Shown: positions 42,454-52,402, counted from the first letter of the stretch. The stretch: DNA of 62,852 nucleotides from Clostridium sardiniense (GCF_016907995.1 NZ_JAFBDA010000021.1:1-62852), one strand, 5' to 3'. Translations and numbers: made by a program. Notes: generated from the letters alone by a model not told the origin.

Positions 42454-45400
42454 TTGTTTAAGGTATCAGATGAATATAAAAAAGAAATAAATAAACTTGG
42501 TGGAAGAAGTTTTGTAAGTAAAGTATTAATAAGAGATAAAACATATAACGATGATTTAATAATAGATATGAGCTTAGAGGAAAGTGTTAATCCAGGAGAT
42601 AACTTTTCACTAGGCTCTGTTGTTTCTAATACCTTTAGTATCAATTTAATAAATTTAGATGAGTATGAATTATTTGATAATGCTATTGTTAAACCATATA
42701 TAGGATTGAAGTTAGAGCAAACTATAGAATACATTCCACTAGGAATTTTTACAGTTTCTAATGTAACAAAGAAAAATAAAAAAGTTAAATTAGAATGTGT
42801 GGATAATATGGTTAAGCTAGAAGAAGTTTATTTTTCTGATTTAAGTTATCCAGCTAATATTAATGCTGTATTAAAAGAGATATGTTCCAAAGCTAAAATA
42901 ACTTGTAATTCTACTTTACCTAATTATTCTATAGAAGAAATAAAAGGATATAGTTTAAGACAAGCTATAGGAATTATAGCAACCCTTTGTGGTTGTTTTG
43001 CTAAATTTAATAGAATTGGTGAGTTAGAAATAAGTACTTATAAAGATGAAGGCTTAAAAATAACTCCAGATATATTCTTTACTTTTGAGAATAATGACAA
43101 AGAGTATACCATAGAAAAGATAACAGCTAAAAGAGGAGAAAAAACATTTAGTAAAGGCATAGATATAGGAAGAAAAATACAAATTGATAATCCAGTAATT
43201 ACTGAGGATATTTTAAATGATCTTTATACTAAGTATAAAGGTTTTTCTTATATGCCTTATAGTTTAAAGTGGCAAGGCAATCTAGCAGTACAAGCAGGTG
43301 ACAGAGTCACTATAGTCGATTTAGACGGTAAAGTTTATAATACATTAATAATGGAGCATAAACTGACTTATAAGGGATCAATATCAAGCGAAATAAAAGC
43401 AACAGGAAAAACAAAGGCTGAAAGTAAGTTTGATAGAAAAGGTTCTATAACACAGGCTATGGAAAACTATGCTATAGAACAGGCTACTATAAAGAAAGCA
43501 TTAATTGATAAAGCAGATATAAATGAGTTAAATGCTTTAAATGGTAAGATACAAATTTTATATACTGAAGATTTAACAGGTATTAGAGCAGATATAAAAA
43601 CCATAAAGACTAAAGATTTAACAGCTTTAGAATCTAAATTAACTCATGCTCTTATTGGAAAGGCAGATGTAAATGAGCTTAATGTAGCAGTAGAAAGGGT
43701 TGGAATTTTAGAAGGTAAAACGCTTAGTGTAGAAAATCAGCTCGCTGGCAATCTTACAGCAAAGAATTTTAAAGCTAATTCTATAGTTGCAGGTAGTGCA
43801 ATAATAGCTGAAAACGCTATTGGATCATCTCAGATTAGTTCTTTAAGTGTAAATAAATTAGAAGCTGGAGATATAAGTACAAGTAAATTTAGAATAATTA
43901 GTGCTAATGGATCTATTCAAATTGTAGGTAATCAATTATTAGTTAATAGAGATAATATTACTAGAGTTGTTTTAGGAGAATATAGAAAGCAAGATAATAC
44001 AACAGATTATGGTCTACTTATAAGAAGTACAGATGGGAAAACAGTAATGTTTGACAGTGAAGGTGTTCATAATGCTGGTATTACAAATGGTGCTATAGAT
44101 AATAATAAAGTATCTGATAATGCTAATATAGCTGGAAATAAGTTAGATATAAATAGTGTTATAAGAGAAGTTAATAATGGTACAGAAACTATTAAAGGTA
44201 CTAAGGTTACTGTAGGGGATAGAACTTTAGATGTAGAATTATCTACACAGAAAAATACTATTACAGAGCATGGTAAGGAATTATCAACTCAAAAGGCTTC
44301 AATACAAGCATTGGATAATTCTATTAAATTAAAAGTAGATAATCAGACATTTACACAGGCTACATCTACTATAAACAGTAATATCAATAATGCTTTAAAT
44401 AGTGCTAAAGAATTTACTACAGCTCAAATAACAACAACTAATAGTAATTTAAGTAAAGCTACATCAGAGATTAACATACTTAAAGATCATATAAGTAGTA
44501 AGGTAGGACAAACTGATATTGATAAAAGTATTTCAAATATTAAGTTTGGTGGAAGAAATTTAGGGATAGATACTGGTTTTAAGAAAGGATTTGAATATTG
44601 GACTCCAGAAGCCGATGGTAATACTTTTATAATTATTAAAGACGATGTTTTTGGAAATGTATTAAAATCAAATAGACTTAGGTTTACAGGAACAGTAAAT
44701 ACAAAAGATATAAAAAAGAATGATGATATAACAATATCATTCTGGGCTAAATCAGATATTGACAGTTCTTTTGAAGGTGCTTATTTAACTGATGGAAGTG
44801 TAAAAACCCCTATAACTAATTGCAAGACCTTTAAATTAACATCTAAATGGCAGTATTTTAGCTTTACTCAAAAAGCACTATTTGATGGAAATAATGGACA
44901 AAGGCTTTATTTTTATAGTAATGGAATAAAAATAATGTATTTGGCTCATATTAAAATTGAAAAAGGAACTAAACCTACAGATTATACCGAAGCTCCTGAA
45001 GATTTAAATCAAGCTATTATAGATAGTGCTAAAGTAGTTACAGACAAAATCAATGATGTATCTACTAAATTTACACAAGCAAAAGATAGTTTACAAGCTA
45101 GTGTAAATAGTACAACTCAAACAATAACAACTAATTTAACTAATGCTACTAATAACTTAACTAATAAAATAAATACCGCTAAAACAGATGCTATTAATAG
45201 TTCTAAGAGTTATGCTGATATTAAAAAGAATGAAGCTATTTCAAGTGCTAATTCACATGCTGATAATGTAGCCATAAGTAAATCAAATGAAGCTTTAAAT
45301 AATGCAAAGACTTATACTAATACTCAAATAACAACAGTAAATACAAGAGTTAGCAATGCAGAAAGCAGTATAAATATTTTAAAGGGTCAAATATCTACTA

Positions 45401-47133
45401 AAGTTTCTCAAAGTGATATAGATAGAACAGTAAATAATATAAAATTTGGTGGAAGAAATTTAATACCTAACTCTTATATAAATGCAGATACGTCTGATTA
45501 TGGTGCATTTGGAAGAGTGTTAACAGTTAATTTGCAAGAAGGTGAAACATATTGTTTATCAATAAGAGGTCATATAAATCAACAAGCAAAAAATGATGGA
45601 AAAGAATTAAGATGTTATATATATGAAGATACATGGAGTTATGGGTCTACAAGTACAGCTGTAAATTCTGTTGCGGTAAATTCTGAAAGCTATATAACTT
45701 TTATACCTAAGAAAACTGGAATCTATAAATTTGCAGCATATATGTTCCCAAGTGGGGGAAGTAGGGTAGGAAAAGTTACTTTAGAATGGGCTAAATTAGA
45801 AAAAGGAACAAAACCTACTGATTGGACACCAGCGCCTGAAGATGTTAATAAAGAAATTAAAGATAATATAACAACAGTAACAGAAAAAATAAAAACAGTA
45901 GAAAGTACTTTTACACAAAAAACAAATAATATAAATGCAACAGTAAGCTCTGTACAAAGTATATTAAATACTAAAGCAGATGGAAGTACAGTAAGCTCTA
46001 TGCAAAGTCAGTTAAGTAGCTTAAATATAGGATTAAATGGTATTAAGCTAGAAGTAAATAAAAAGACTGATAAAGGTTCTATAATATCTGAAATCAATCA
46101 ATCATCAGAAAGTGTAAAAATTAATGCTAGTAAAATAGAACTTAATGGAGTAACAACTTTTTCTAATGTTACAGGATTAAAAGCAATAGAGATCCAAAAG
46201 AATTCAATAGATTTTTACGATTGGGAAGGTAGTGAAAGAAAAGATAATGTTGGGACAATTTATTCTGTAAGGATTAATTCAGATGCCAAAAAAACAGGTT
46301 TAGCTATAGGGCATGAAAAAAATGCTGTATTTACTGTAGTTTATAAGTCAGCAGAAGAAGACACATATCGTTCGTATATAGAATTTGATAAGTATAAAGT
46401 TATTGGTCATGTATGCCCAATAACTTTTTATGAAGAGATTTCTTTAAATGGTAATCGAGTATTTCTTAATGGTAATAAAGCAAATAGCTTTTTTGAAAAT
46501 GTTAATAACGAGTTTTATATAAATGCAAAACATGGGGTTCAAATCATAGATACGGATACCAGAAAACCTACAGCACTTTTAGGATCGGATAGGACAGCGT
46601 TTGGTAAATGGAATCAAAACTTTTATTATGCTGAATTTTTCCCAGGGGGGTTTAATTTTGTAGGCAATGATGGACATTCGCTTTTTTGGCTAGACGATGG
46701 TTCTCGGAATATATACACAAAAAGTGGAGTAAACATGAGAGTGCAGGGAGATTTGTCTGTTACAGGTTCGAAAAATAGAATAGTAGGTACTATATATGGA
46801 GATTTAAAACTAAATGCGGTAGAATCTACAGAATGTTGGTTTACAGATATAGGTATAGAGCAGAATAGAACAGATAATAATGGAGATTGCATTATTTGGT
46901 TTGATAATAAATTTTTATCAACTGTAAATACAAGATATAAATATAAAATTGATGTAACTCCTATAGGTGAATTTGCTAGTAATGGTAAGTTAACATATGT
47001 AAGAGTAGTAGAAAAAACAGAGAAATACTTTAAAGTTAGGGGAACACCAAGTACATTATTTGACTGGACCATAACAGCAAAACAAAAAGGATATGAAAGA
47101 GATAGGTTAGAAGTAATGGAAAAGGCTAGTTAA
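42454..47133 (+). CDS. Long tail-associated / receptor-binding protein with two binding-like modules
   Basis: 1559 residues, TTG start after GGAGGTTAATAT. The N-terminal 330 residues form a Dit/Tal-type baseplate region (LGIFTVSNVTKKNKK, QAGDRVTIVDLDG). A long repetitive coiled region rich in Asn, Thr and Ile follows. Two modules share IKFGGRNL starts (about 695 and 1000) and an EKGTKPTD(Y/W)T end; they look like sugar-binding jelly rolls duplicated within the protein. The C-terminal 300 residues differ and probably recognise the host surface. Confidence 0.85.
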   Translation: MFKVSDEYKKEINKLGGRSFVSKVLIRDKTYNDDLIIDMSLEESVNPGDNFSLGSVVSNTFSINLINLDEYELFDNAIVKPYIGLKLEQTIEYIPLGIFTVSNVTKKNKKVKLECVDNMVKLEEVYFSDLSYPANINAVLKEICSKAKITCNSTLPNYSIEEIKGYSLRQAIGIIATLCGCFAKFNRIGELEISTYKDEGLKITPDIFFTFENNDKEYTIEKITAKRGEKTFSKGIDIGRKIQIDNPVITEDILNDLYTKYKGFSYMPYSLKWQGNLAVQAGDRVTIVDLDGKVYNTLIMEHKLTYKGSISSEIKATGKTKAESKFDRKGSITQAMENYAIEQATIKKALIDKADINELNALNGKIQILYTEDLTGIRADIKTIKTKDLTALESKLTHALIGKADVNELNVAVERVGILEGKTLSVENQLAGNLTAKNFKANSIVAGSAIIAENAIGSSQISSLSVNKLEAGDISTSKFRIISANGSIQIVGNQLLVNRDNITRVVLGEYRKQDNTTDYGLLIRSTDGKTVMFDSEGVHNAGITNGAIDNNKVSDNANIAGNKLDINSVIREVNNGTETIKGTKVTVGDRTLDVELSTQKNTITEHGKELSTQKASIQALDNSIKLKVDNQTFTQATSTINSNINNALNSAKEFTTAQITTTNSNLSKATSEINILKDHISSKVGQTDIDKSISNIKFGGRNLGIDTGFKKGFEYWTPEADGNTFIIIKDDVFGNVLKSNRLRFTGTVNTKDIKKNDDITISFWAKSDIDSSFEGAYLTDGSVKTPITNCKTFKLTSKWQYFSFTQKALFDGNNGQRLYFYSNGIKIMYLAHIKIEKGTKPTDYTEAPEDLNQAIIDSAKVVTDKINDVSTKFTQAKDSLQASVNSTTQTITTNLTNATNNLTNKINTAKTDAINSSKSYADIKKNEAISSANSHADNVAISKSNEALNNAKTYTNTQITTVNTRVSNAESSINILKGQISTKVSQSDIDRTVNNIKFGGRNLIPNSYINADTSDYGAFGRVLTVNLQEGETYCLSIRGHINQQAKNDGKELRCYIYEDTWSYGSTSTAVNSVAVNSESYITFIPKKTGIYKFAAYMFPSGGSRVGKVTLEWAKLEKGTKPTDWTPAPEDVNKEIKDNITTVTEKIKTVESTFTQKTNNINATVSSVQSILNTKADGSTVSSMQSQLSSLNIGLNGIKLEVNKKTDKGSIISEINQSSESVKINASKIELNGVTTFSNVTGLKAIEIQKNSIDFYDWEGSERKDNVGTIYSVRINSDAKKTGLAIGHEKNAVFTVVYKSAEEDTYRSYIEFDKYKVIGHVCPITFYEEISLNGNRVFLNGNKANSFFENVNNEFYINAKHGVQIIDTDTRKPTALLGSDRTAFGKWNQNFYYAEFFPGGFNFVGNDGHSLFWLDDGSRNIYTKSGVNMRVQGDLSVTGSKNRIVGTIYGDLKLNAVESTECWFTDIGIEQNRTDNNGDCIIWFDNKFLSTVNTRYKYKIDVTPIGEFASNGKLTYVRVVEKTEKYFKVRGTPSTLFDWTITAKQKGYERDRLEVMEKAS

Positions 47134-47185
47134 TTCTAGTCTTTTTTATTATATAAATTTAAATTAGGAAGGTGAGGACCAATGG

Positions 47186-47419
47186 ATGAATGAAGAGTTA
47201 AATAATCATATTTTAGATGTACATGATACAAGATTAAATGATCATGCAAAAAGATTAGATCAATTAGAACAAAATCAAGCCGAATTTAAAGTGCAAATAC
47301 AAAACTTATGTAAGAGTATAGAAAGCCTTACAGGAACATTAAAATGGGCATTAGGATTGTTTGGAGGAAGCTTTGTAGCTTTCTTTTTTTATGCAATACA
47401 AAATCATTTATTTAAATAA
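47186..47419 (+). CDS. xhlA: XhlA-like hemolysin / holin partner
   Basis: 77 residues: a helical N-terminal coil (DTRLNDHAKRLDQLEQNQAE) and one C-terminal transmembrane helix (ALGLFGGSFVAFFFYAIQ). XhlA-type proteins help holins in host lysis. The ATG at 47186 is used because ATG at 47182 opens only three codons. Located before holin and endolysin. Confidence 0.85.
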   Translation: MNEELNNHILDVHDTRLNDHAKRLDQLEQNQAEFKVQIQNLCKSIESLTGTLKWALGLFGGSFVAFFFYAIQNHLFK

Positions 47420-47437
47420 AAGAAAGAAGGAATTAAC

Positions 47438-47929
47438 ATGGATAAAATATTAGACCCAATATTAAGTGCTGTATCTATAGGAGTTGTAGGGATTCTAGTA
47501 GCTATTATAAAAAGTGTTGGAGATGTATCAATAGAGTATATAGCAAAGAAAAAAGATGTTGTAGAGCAAAGGTTACAACTTGATAAACACGTAGAAGAAA
47601 TAGAAACTGCTAAGCAAGTATGGAACATAGTAGAAGAAAAATATAGAATTACAGATAATATTAAAGAGTTAGTTAAATCTAAATCTGATATGTTTGATAA
47701 ATTACTATTAGAAAAAATACCATATTTAACAGAAGATGAAGTTAAGCAATTAAGACAAGCTTTAGCAGGAGAAATAAACAAAGGAAAAGCATTGTTAAAT
47801 GAGGAAAATCTAAAGGAGCAAGCAAAAGAATTAGTAAATAAAAACATAGAACTTGAAAATAAAAATACAGAATTAAAAAATAAATTAAATGCAATATCTA
47901 GCTATGTACCACAAGAGCAAGGACAATAA
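47438..47929 (+). CDS. Phage holin, LL-H family
   Basis: 163 residues: an N-terminal hydrophobic helix (about 8-28, AVSIGVVGILVAIIKSVG) and a long charged coiled-coil, as in LLH holins. It forms membrane lesions that let the endolysin reach the wall. AGAAGGAA precedes the ATG, with the endolysin 66 nt downstream. Confidence 0.82.
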   Translation: MDKILDPILSAVSIGVVGILVAIIKSVGDVSIEYIAKKKDVVEQRLQLDKHVEEIETAKQVWNIVEEKYRITDNIKELVKSKSDMFDKLLLEKIPYLTEDEVKQLRQALAGEINKGKALLNEENLKEQAKELVNKNIELENKNTELKNKLNAISSYVPQEQGQ

Positions 47930-47995
47930 TCTTTGCTCTTTTAGTTTACAAAAATATATTTTAAATAGTTTTTAATAATAAAGGAGAGATGTAAA

Positions 47996-48955
47996 ATGTT
48001 AAAAGGAATAGATATATCAATGCATAATGGAACAGTGAACTTTAATAAGGTTAAACAAGGTGGAATAGACGTAGTCATTATAAAAGCTACTGAAGGAGTA
48101 GAATATATAGACCCACTATTTCAAGAACACTATAATGGAGTTAAAAATACAGGATTAGGAATTGGATTTTATCACTTTATGAGTGAGAAAACTTCACCAA
48201 CTCAACAGGCTATTGACTTTTGGAAAGCTATAAAAGATAAAAAATTCAATGTATTACCTTGCTTAGATATTGAAACAAATAAGCTAGGAAGAAGTAGAAC
48301 ACAAATTTCAGATAGATGTATAGAGTTTTTGAAAAAATTTAAAGAATTAAGTAACGTTGATTGTATGATCTATACAGGTGGATATTTTGGAAGAGATAAT
48401 TTAGATAGTAGGGTTAAAAAATATCCTGGTTGGATAGCTCATTATGGAGTAACTAAACCAATGGAAAATGGCTTTAAAGTGATAGGACATCAATATACAG
48501 AAGATGGAGTAACTGAAGGAGTTAAAGGCAAAGTTGATTTAAATAACTTTACAGAAGAAATATTTATTAACTCTGTGACAAAACCAGTTCAAAAACCTTC
48601 TACATCAAATAAAAAAGAATTATGGGAATTAAGCATAAGTGGAGAAGAAGTTAGAGAGCTTCAAACTGAATTAAATAGACAATTTGATTCAGGGTTAAAA
48701 GTAGATGGGTATTTTGGTGAAAGTACATTAAATGCTTGTATTACTGTAGGAGAGGGAGCAAGAGGAAACATAACTAGACTTATACAGCAAAGATTATTAA
48801 ACAGAGGATATACTTCATTATTACAACATGGTGGGGCAGATGGTTGCTTTGGTAGCGGTACAACTATAGCTATAAAAAATCTACAAAGAAATAAGGGATT
48901 AGGTGTAGATGGAATAGTTGGAAGAAATACATGGAAAGCATTGTATAGCAAATAA
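47996..48955 (+). CDS. GH25 endolysin with peptidoglycan-binding repeats
   Basis: 319 residues. The N-terminal GH25 lysozyme (1 to about 195) has GIDISMHNGTV and LDIETNKLG, containing the catalytic Asp and Glu; it cuts between MurNAc and GlcNAc. Linker KPVQKPSTSNKK. The C-terminus (about 215-319) holds two peptidoglycan-binding repeats (EVRELQTELNRQF...GYFGEST and AIKNLQRNKGLGVDGIVG). AAGGAGAG precedes the ATG. No signal peptide, so release needs the holin. Confidence 0.93.
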   Translation: MLKGIDISMHNGTVNFNKVKQGGIDVVIIKATEGVEYIDPLFQEHYNGVKNTGLGIGFYHFMSEKTSPTQQAIDFWKAIKDKKFNVLPCLDIETNKLGRSRTQISDRCIEFLKKFKELSNVDCMIYTGGYFGRDNLDSRVKKYPGWIAHYGVTKPMENGFKVIGHQYTEDGVTEGVKGKVDLNNFTEEIFINSVTKPVQKPSTSNKKELWELSISGEEVRELQTELNRQFDSGLKVDGYFGESTLNACITVGEGARGNITRLIQQRLLNRGYTSLLQHGGADGCFGSGTTIAIKNLQRNKGLGVDGIVGRNTWKALYSK

Positions 48956-48979
48956 TTTGATATAGTTTCAAACGAGAAC

Positions 48980-49020
48980 AAAAAGGACCAGTAAGAATTT
49001 TCACTTACTGGTCCTTTTTT
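48980..49020 (+). terminator. Strong terminator after endolysin
   Basis: A 16-bp perfect stem (48980-48995 with 49004-49019) and T-run; the end of the late operon. Confidence 0.9.
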
Positions 49021-49123
49021 ATTATTAATATCAAAAAAGTTTGTGGATGACCCACATTAATAGATTCATTTTAATTATTGTCTTAACTTATTTTTTATAT
49101 TCAAATAAAATTTATATAAATAT

Positions 49124-49160
49124 AAAGAGCAGTAAAGATTAATGTCCTTACAGCTTTTTT
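49124..49160. terminator. Terminator of the convergent membrane-protein gene
   Basis: An 11-bp stem with one mismatch (49124-49135 with 49148-49159) and T's on both sides. A related terminator sits at the same place in the second element (60317-60358). Confidence 0.6.
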
Positions 49161-49190
49161 AAAATTATTTATGTAACTAATTGAAAAAAA

Positions 49191-49658
49191 TTATTTGTTA
49201 GAATTTGTTTTATTATATGGACCGATATGTTCTTCCTTATATGTTAGATCATTTTTATCTGGATCAATTGAAGCTATTCCATCTACACTTTCAATATATT
49301 CATCAGGCGTTATTTTCCCATAGAAAAAACCTGCATAAATTCCTGGGAAAAAGATTCCCTTTTCTTTATCATCTTCATTAATTAACAAAACATAAGCAAT
49401 ACCTTTAGAACAACATTCGTTATTATAAAACTTTAATAAACTTTCTTTAGTAATTTTATTAGGATAAAAATATCCTACTTTATATTCGCCAATGGTTTTA
49501 TTATTTTCTATTATTGGTTTAGTAGATAAAGTACTTATCCCATTAAAGTCACTTTTAATGAATTTATAATTAGAATAATAATAAATTGAAATAGCACCTA
49601 TTGTTAAGATAGTGATACATGATATTAAAAAAAATTTTTTCTTTGAAGTTATTTTCAT
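49191..49658 (-). CDS. Membrane-anchored protein, lysis-linked accessory
   Basis: 155 residues: one transmembrane helix (about 8-28) and an exported domain with STLSTKPIIENNKTIGEYK and a GYFYPNKITKESLLKFY segment. A paralog (60388-60837) holds the same place, convergent to the broken endolysin, in the second element. AGAGGAATTTT precedes the ATG. Convergence and separate transcription suggest lysogenic expression. Function unknown; exclusion or lysis control is a guess. Confidence 0.7.
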   Translation of the reverse strand: MKITSKKKFFLISCITILTIGAISIYYYSNYKFIKSDFNGISTLSTKPIIENNKTIGEYKVGYFYPNKITKESLLKFYNNECCSKGIAYVLLINEDDKEKGIFFPGIYAGFFYGKITPDEYIESVDGIASIDPDKNDLTYKEEHIGPYNKTNSNK

Positions 49659-49744
49659 AAAATTCCTCTTTTCTTTCGCCTAGTGTAATTATAATGGTAT
49701 TTTATAATAAACAAAGATACAATTACCAATTTGTTAAATATTAG

Positions 49745-49772
49745 TCTATTAATAAACTGTTTACATAATAGA
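49745..49772 (+). promoter_or_regulatory. Palindromic operator, copy 1
   Basis: TCTATTA...TAATAGA flanks the inner palindrome TAAACTGTTTA. The extended -10 TGGTAAAAT follows at about 49783. The same element stands before two other genes (50684, 61579). Confidence 0.65.
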
Positions 49773-49820
49773 AATATATACCATGGTAAAATATTCTTAT
49801 ATAACTAAGGAGGAGATACA

Positions 49821-50606
49821 ATGGGATTTTTATTTGATAAAATGGCAGAACAAAAAGAAAAACAAATTAATAAAGATAACTCTAAGTTAGGAGAATATTC
49901 TATAGATAGTGATAAAGAGGAGATAAAAGAATTAAGAAATCTTTTAAATGAAGAAGAAACTTGTAATTTAATTATATCTGGATTTTCTTTTAACAGAAGA
50001 TGGATAATATCAATAACAAATTTTAGAATGATTTTTATAAGAAAAAAAATTAATAAAGAAATAGAGAAAAAAATATTTTTTCTAGATGATTTAGATAAAG
50101 TAATTGTAAAAAAAGGTATGGTTATGAGTAAAGTAGACATGGAGTTAGATAACGAAAATATATTAATTGAAAATATAAGTAATATCTTTTTAAATACATT
50201 TTTAAAGTATATCAAAAAAGAATATATTTCAAAAAAAGAAGATGAAATAAATAAAAAGAATGAACTAGAAAAAGAAAAACAAAAAGAATTTAAAAAGATA
50301 ATGGATTCTAATCCGGAAGTAACTTCAAAAAGAGATATAGAGATAAAAGTAGAGCCAAAATTATCTAAAAGACAAGAGGAAAAACAGTATCAAAAAGATA
50401 GATTGAAACAATTAAAAAGAGAGCATGTACCATATTGCCCTAAGTGTAAGAGTACTTCATTAACATATCAAAATAAGAAATTAAGTGTTGGTAGAGCTGT
50501 AGCAGGAGGTTTTATAATGGGCCCAGTGGGGGCAGCCGTTGGAGGAATGACAAGCAAAAAAGGATATGTTAAGTGCTTGAATTGTGGTCATAAGTGGAAA
50601 ATATAA
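49821..50606 (+). CDS. PH-like plus zinc-ribbon / glycine-zipper protein
   Basis: 261 residues. A PH-like region (about 45-135, CNLIISGFSFNRRWIISITNF) is followed by a charged Lys/Glu segment. The C-terminus has CPKCKS...SVGRAVAGGFIMGPVGAAVGG (a glycine-zipper hydrophobic loop) and then CLNCGHKW, giving a Cys4 zinc ribbon. AAGGAGGAG precedes the ATG. Its promoter carries the palindromic operator shared with two other genes. A small hairpin follows at 50651-50680. Membrane interaction is likely; role unknown. Confidence 0.6.
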   Translation: MGFLFDKMAEQKEKQINKDNSKLGEYSIDSDKEEIKELRNLLNEEETCNLIISGFSFNRRWIISITNFRMIFIRKKINKEIEKKIFFLDDLDKVIVKKGMVMSKVDMELDNENILIENISNIFLNTFLKYIKKEYISKKEDEINKKNELEKEKQKEFKKIMDSNPEVTSKRDIEIKVEPKLSKRQEEKQYQKDRLKQLKREHVPYCPKCKSTSLTYQNKKLSVGRAVAGGFIMGPVGAAVGGMTSKKGYVKCLNCGHKWKI

Positions 50607-50683
50607 TATAAATTAAATAGTTAGAAGAACTGAATAAACAGTTTTAGCTTGGCAATACTTAATCTAGGAGGTGTTGCCTTATA

Positions 50684-50715
50684 TTTCTATTAATAAACTG
50701 TTTACATAATAGAAA
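50684..50715 (+). promoter_or_regulatory. Palindromic operator, copy 2
   Basis: TTTCTATTA (50684-50692) and TAATAGAAA (50707-50715) flank the inner palindrome. The extended -10 TGATAAAAT follows with the same spacing as in the other copies. Confidence 0.7.
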
Positions 50716-50763
50716 TATAATACATGATAAAATATATATGACATTTATTATGGAGGTTTTATA

Positions 50764-51270
50764 ATGGGTATTTTAGATAAATTAATTAAAAAAGAAAATA
50801 AAAAAGTTAAAAAGATACTTACAACTAATCAAACTAATATAATCTCTCTTTTTGTTGTAAAAGGTGCGACTCAAGGGTTATATAGATTTGAGTTAAATAA
50901 AGAAGGTATAGGCATTTTGAAACCTATGAAGTTTAAACCTTTTATCACTTTAAAATATGAAGATATAGAAGATATAGAAGTATCAGTAATTGATAAAGAA
51001 ACTTCTAAAGGGAAAAGTGTGGTTGGAAGAGCAATAGTAGGGGGAATGGTAGCTGGTGGATTAGGAAGCGTAGTAGGAGCTTTAAGTGCCACAAATGGAA
51101 AGCATATATCTTTATTAGATGTAAATATCAATATAAAAATTAAAGATGGAAAAATATTAGAACTTGAAGGAAAAGATATAAAAGGAGATGCAATAAATAA
51201 TATAAAAACATTTATAAAATTTCTACAATATAATATTTCTGAAGAAGATATATCTAATAATCTATTTTAA
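50764..51270 (+). CDS. PH-like glycine-zipper protein
   Basis: 168 residues starting MGILDKLIKKENK, similar to the starts of the two other palindrome-linked genes. A PH-like beta region (TLKYEDIEDIEVSVIDKE) is followed by SVVGRAIVGGMVAGGLGSVV, a glycine-zipper segment that could insert in membrane, then beta strands and a C-terminal helix. TGGAGG precedes the ATG. Function unknown. Confidence 0.6.
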   Translation: MGILDKLIKKENKKVKKILTTNQTNIISLFVVKGATQGLYRFELNKEGIGILKPMKFKPFITLKYEDIEDIEVSVIDKETSKGKSVVGRAIVGGMVAGGLGSVVGALSATNGKHISLLDVNINIKIKDGKILELEGKDIKGDAINNIKTFIKFLQYNISEEDISNNLF

Positions 51271-51297
51271 ATTTATATTTGCAATATAATAATAAAA

Positions 51298-51396
51298 TGC
51301 ACGTATCATCCTAACATCAGTTATGAAGACGGCGAGCGAGTATTAAATCAAGCTGTTTTAGCTATAATGGGTCTTGGACATGAATTAAAAGATTAA
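51298..51396 (+). pseudogene. Short protein remnant
   Basis: 33 codons including the stop, encoding HPNISYEDGERVLNQ and AIMGLGHELKD with no start or ribosome site, near the right end of the first element. It looks like the C-terminal leftover of a mobile-element gene. Family not identified. Confidence 0.35.
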
Positions 51397-51484
51397 CATA
51401 ATAAAAGAGAATAGATTAGATGTCAGAAAACTGAAAAAGTCCTTTAAAATAGAAATTTACAATTTGTAAAAGTTGATATACTAA

Positions 51485-51519
51485 TAAAAAAGACTAGAAT
51501 AAATTCTAACCTTTTTTAT
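51485..51519 (+). terminator. Terminator near the right end of the prophage
   Basis: A stem with two mismatches (AAAAAAG and TAGAAT arms) followed by T's. The rest of 51397-51650 holds no gene that I can see. Confidence 0.5.
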
Positions 51520-51624
51520 TTAGTGAGATTAAATGGTATTTTTAATGCATTTGTATTTTAATTATTGCCAAAGTAAATTATATTATTCAAGTATATTAAT
51601 ATTAATTTATTAAGAATATAATTA

Positions 51625-51680
51625 ATATATGTAATTTTAATTGTCATGCAGTTGCAGCAGCTATAACTGCAAAAAAAGCA
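51625..51680. other. attR of the first element
   Basis: Prophage sequence ends in CATGCAGT with the crossover GT at 51651-51652; host codons GTT-GCA-GCA continue. See attL at 12035-12090. Confidence 0.75.
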
Positions 51681-52402
51681 GGTGCAGAGGTTATTGTATT
51701 TGAAAAAACTGATCTCCTACTTGGACTTGGAAATGTTGGTGGAATTATGAGAAATAACGGACGATATACAGCTTCAGAAGAACTAATAGCTTTAGGTGCC
51801 GGTGATTTAATAAATTTAACTGATAAATATTCAAGACATAGAAATATAGATTTTCCAGGCCATAAACATGCAAGCCTTTATGATGTTAATGTAATTGAAG
51901 GCGCTGTAAGAGAATATGTAGAAGACATGGGAATAGAAATATTTACTGAAACACGCGTTAAAGATGTAGATTTTGATGATGGAAAAATTAAAGGAATAAT
52001 ATTAGCAGATGATACTTATATTAAAGGTGATGTATTTGTAGAGACAACAGGTTCGACAGGGCCTATGGGAAATTGTCTAAGATATGGTAATGGATGTTCT
52101 ATGTGCGTATTAAGATGTCCAGCCTTTGGCCCAAGGATTAGTGTGAGTGAAAGATGTAATGTTTGTGATATTCAAGGAGAAAGAAATGGAGATGAATTAG
52201 GAGCTTTTTCAGGATCTTGCAAGTTAGCTAAAGAAAGTTTATCGGAAGATATAAGAAATCAATTAGATAAGATAGGTGTAGTTATATTAAAAGTACCTCA
52301 AGAAGATATAAATTATGATAAATTAAATAGTAAGGTTTGCCAGCAATATGCTTTAAAAGAATTTGCAGAGAATATTATACTTTTAGACACTGGGCATGCA
52401 GT
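51651..52402 (+). pseudogene. FAD-dependent oxidoreductase, central fragment
   Basis: About 250 residues in frame with the 5' piece at 12024: the rest of the FAD-binding region (AVAAAITAKKAGAEV), substrate domain, and a Cys-rich segment (CLRYGNGCSMCVLRCPA, then RCNVCDIQGER) that may bind an iron-sulfur cluster. It stops at LLDTGHAV where the second element begins; the C-terminal part lies beyond the window. The intact gene would be the partner of the PyrK-like protein. In the lysogen it is inactive unless both elements excise. Confidence 0.85.

Larger units (their letters stand above)
12062..51650. mobile_element. Complete-looking siphovirus-type prophage, about 39.6 kb
   Basis: Boundaries follow from the split host gene. 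Modules run in the standard temperate-phage order: integrase and repressor on the minus strand; antirepressor, recombination and replication genes, late regulator, terminase, portal, head, tail, lysis and accessory genes on the plus strand. No essential structural gene is visibly broken, so it may be inducible. The tail genes (tape measure, long tail-associated protein, tail tube, no sheath) point to a siphovirus. Confidence 0.9.

Noticed and set aside
46626..47072. Long antisense open frame inside the tail gene
   Set aside because: Shadow of the real gene; no ribosome site and composition follows the sense codons. The same applies to other antisense frames in the window.
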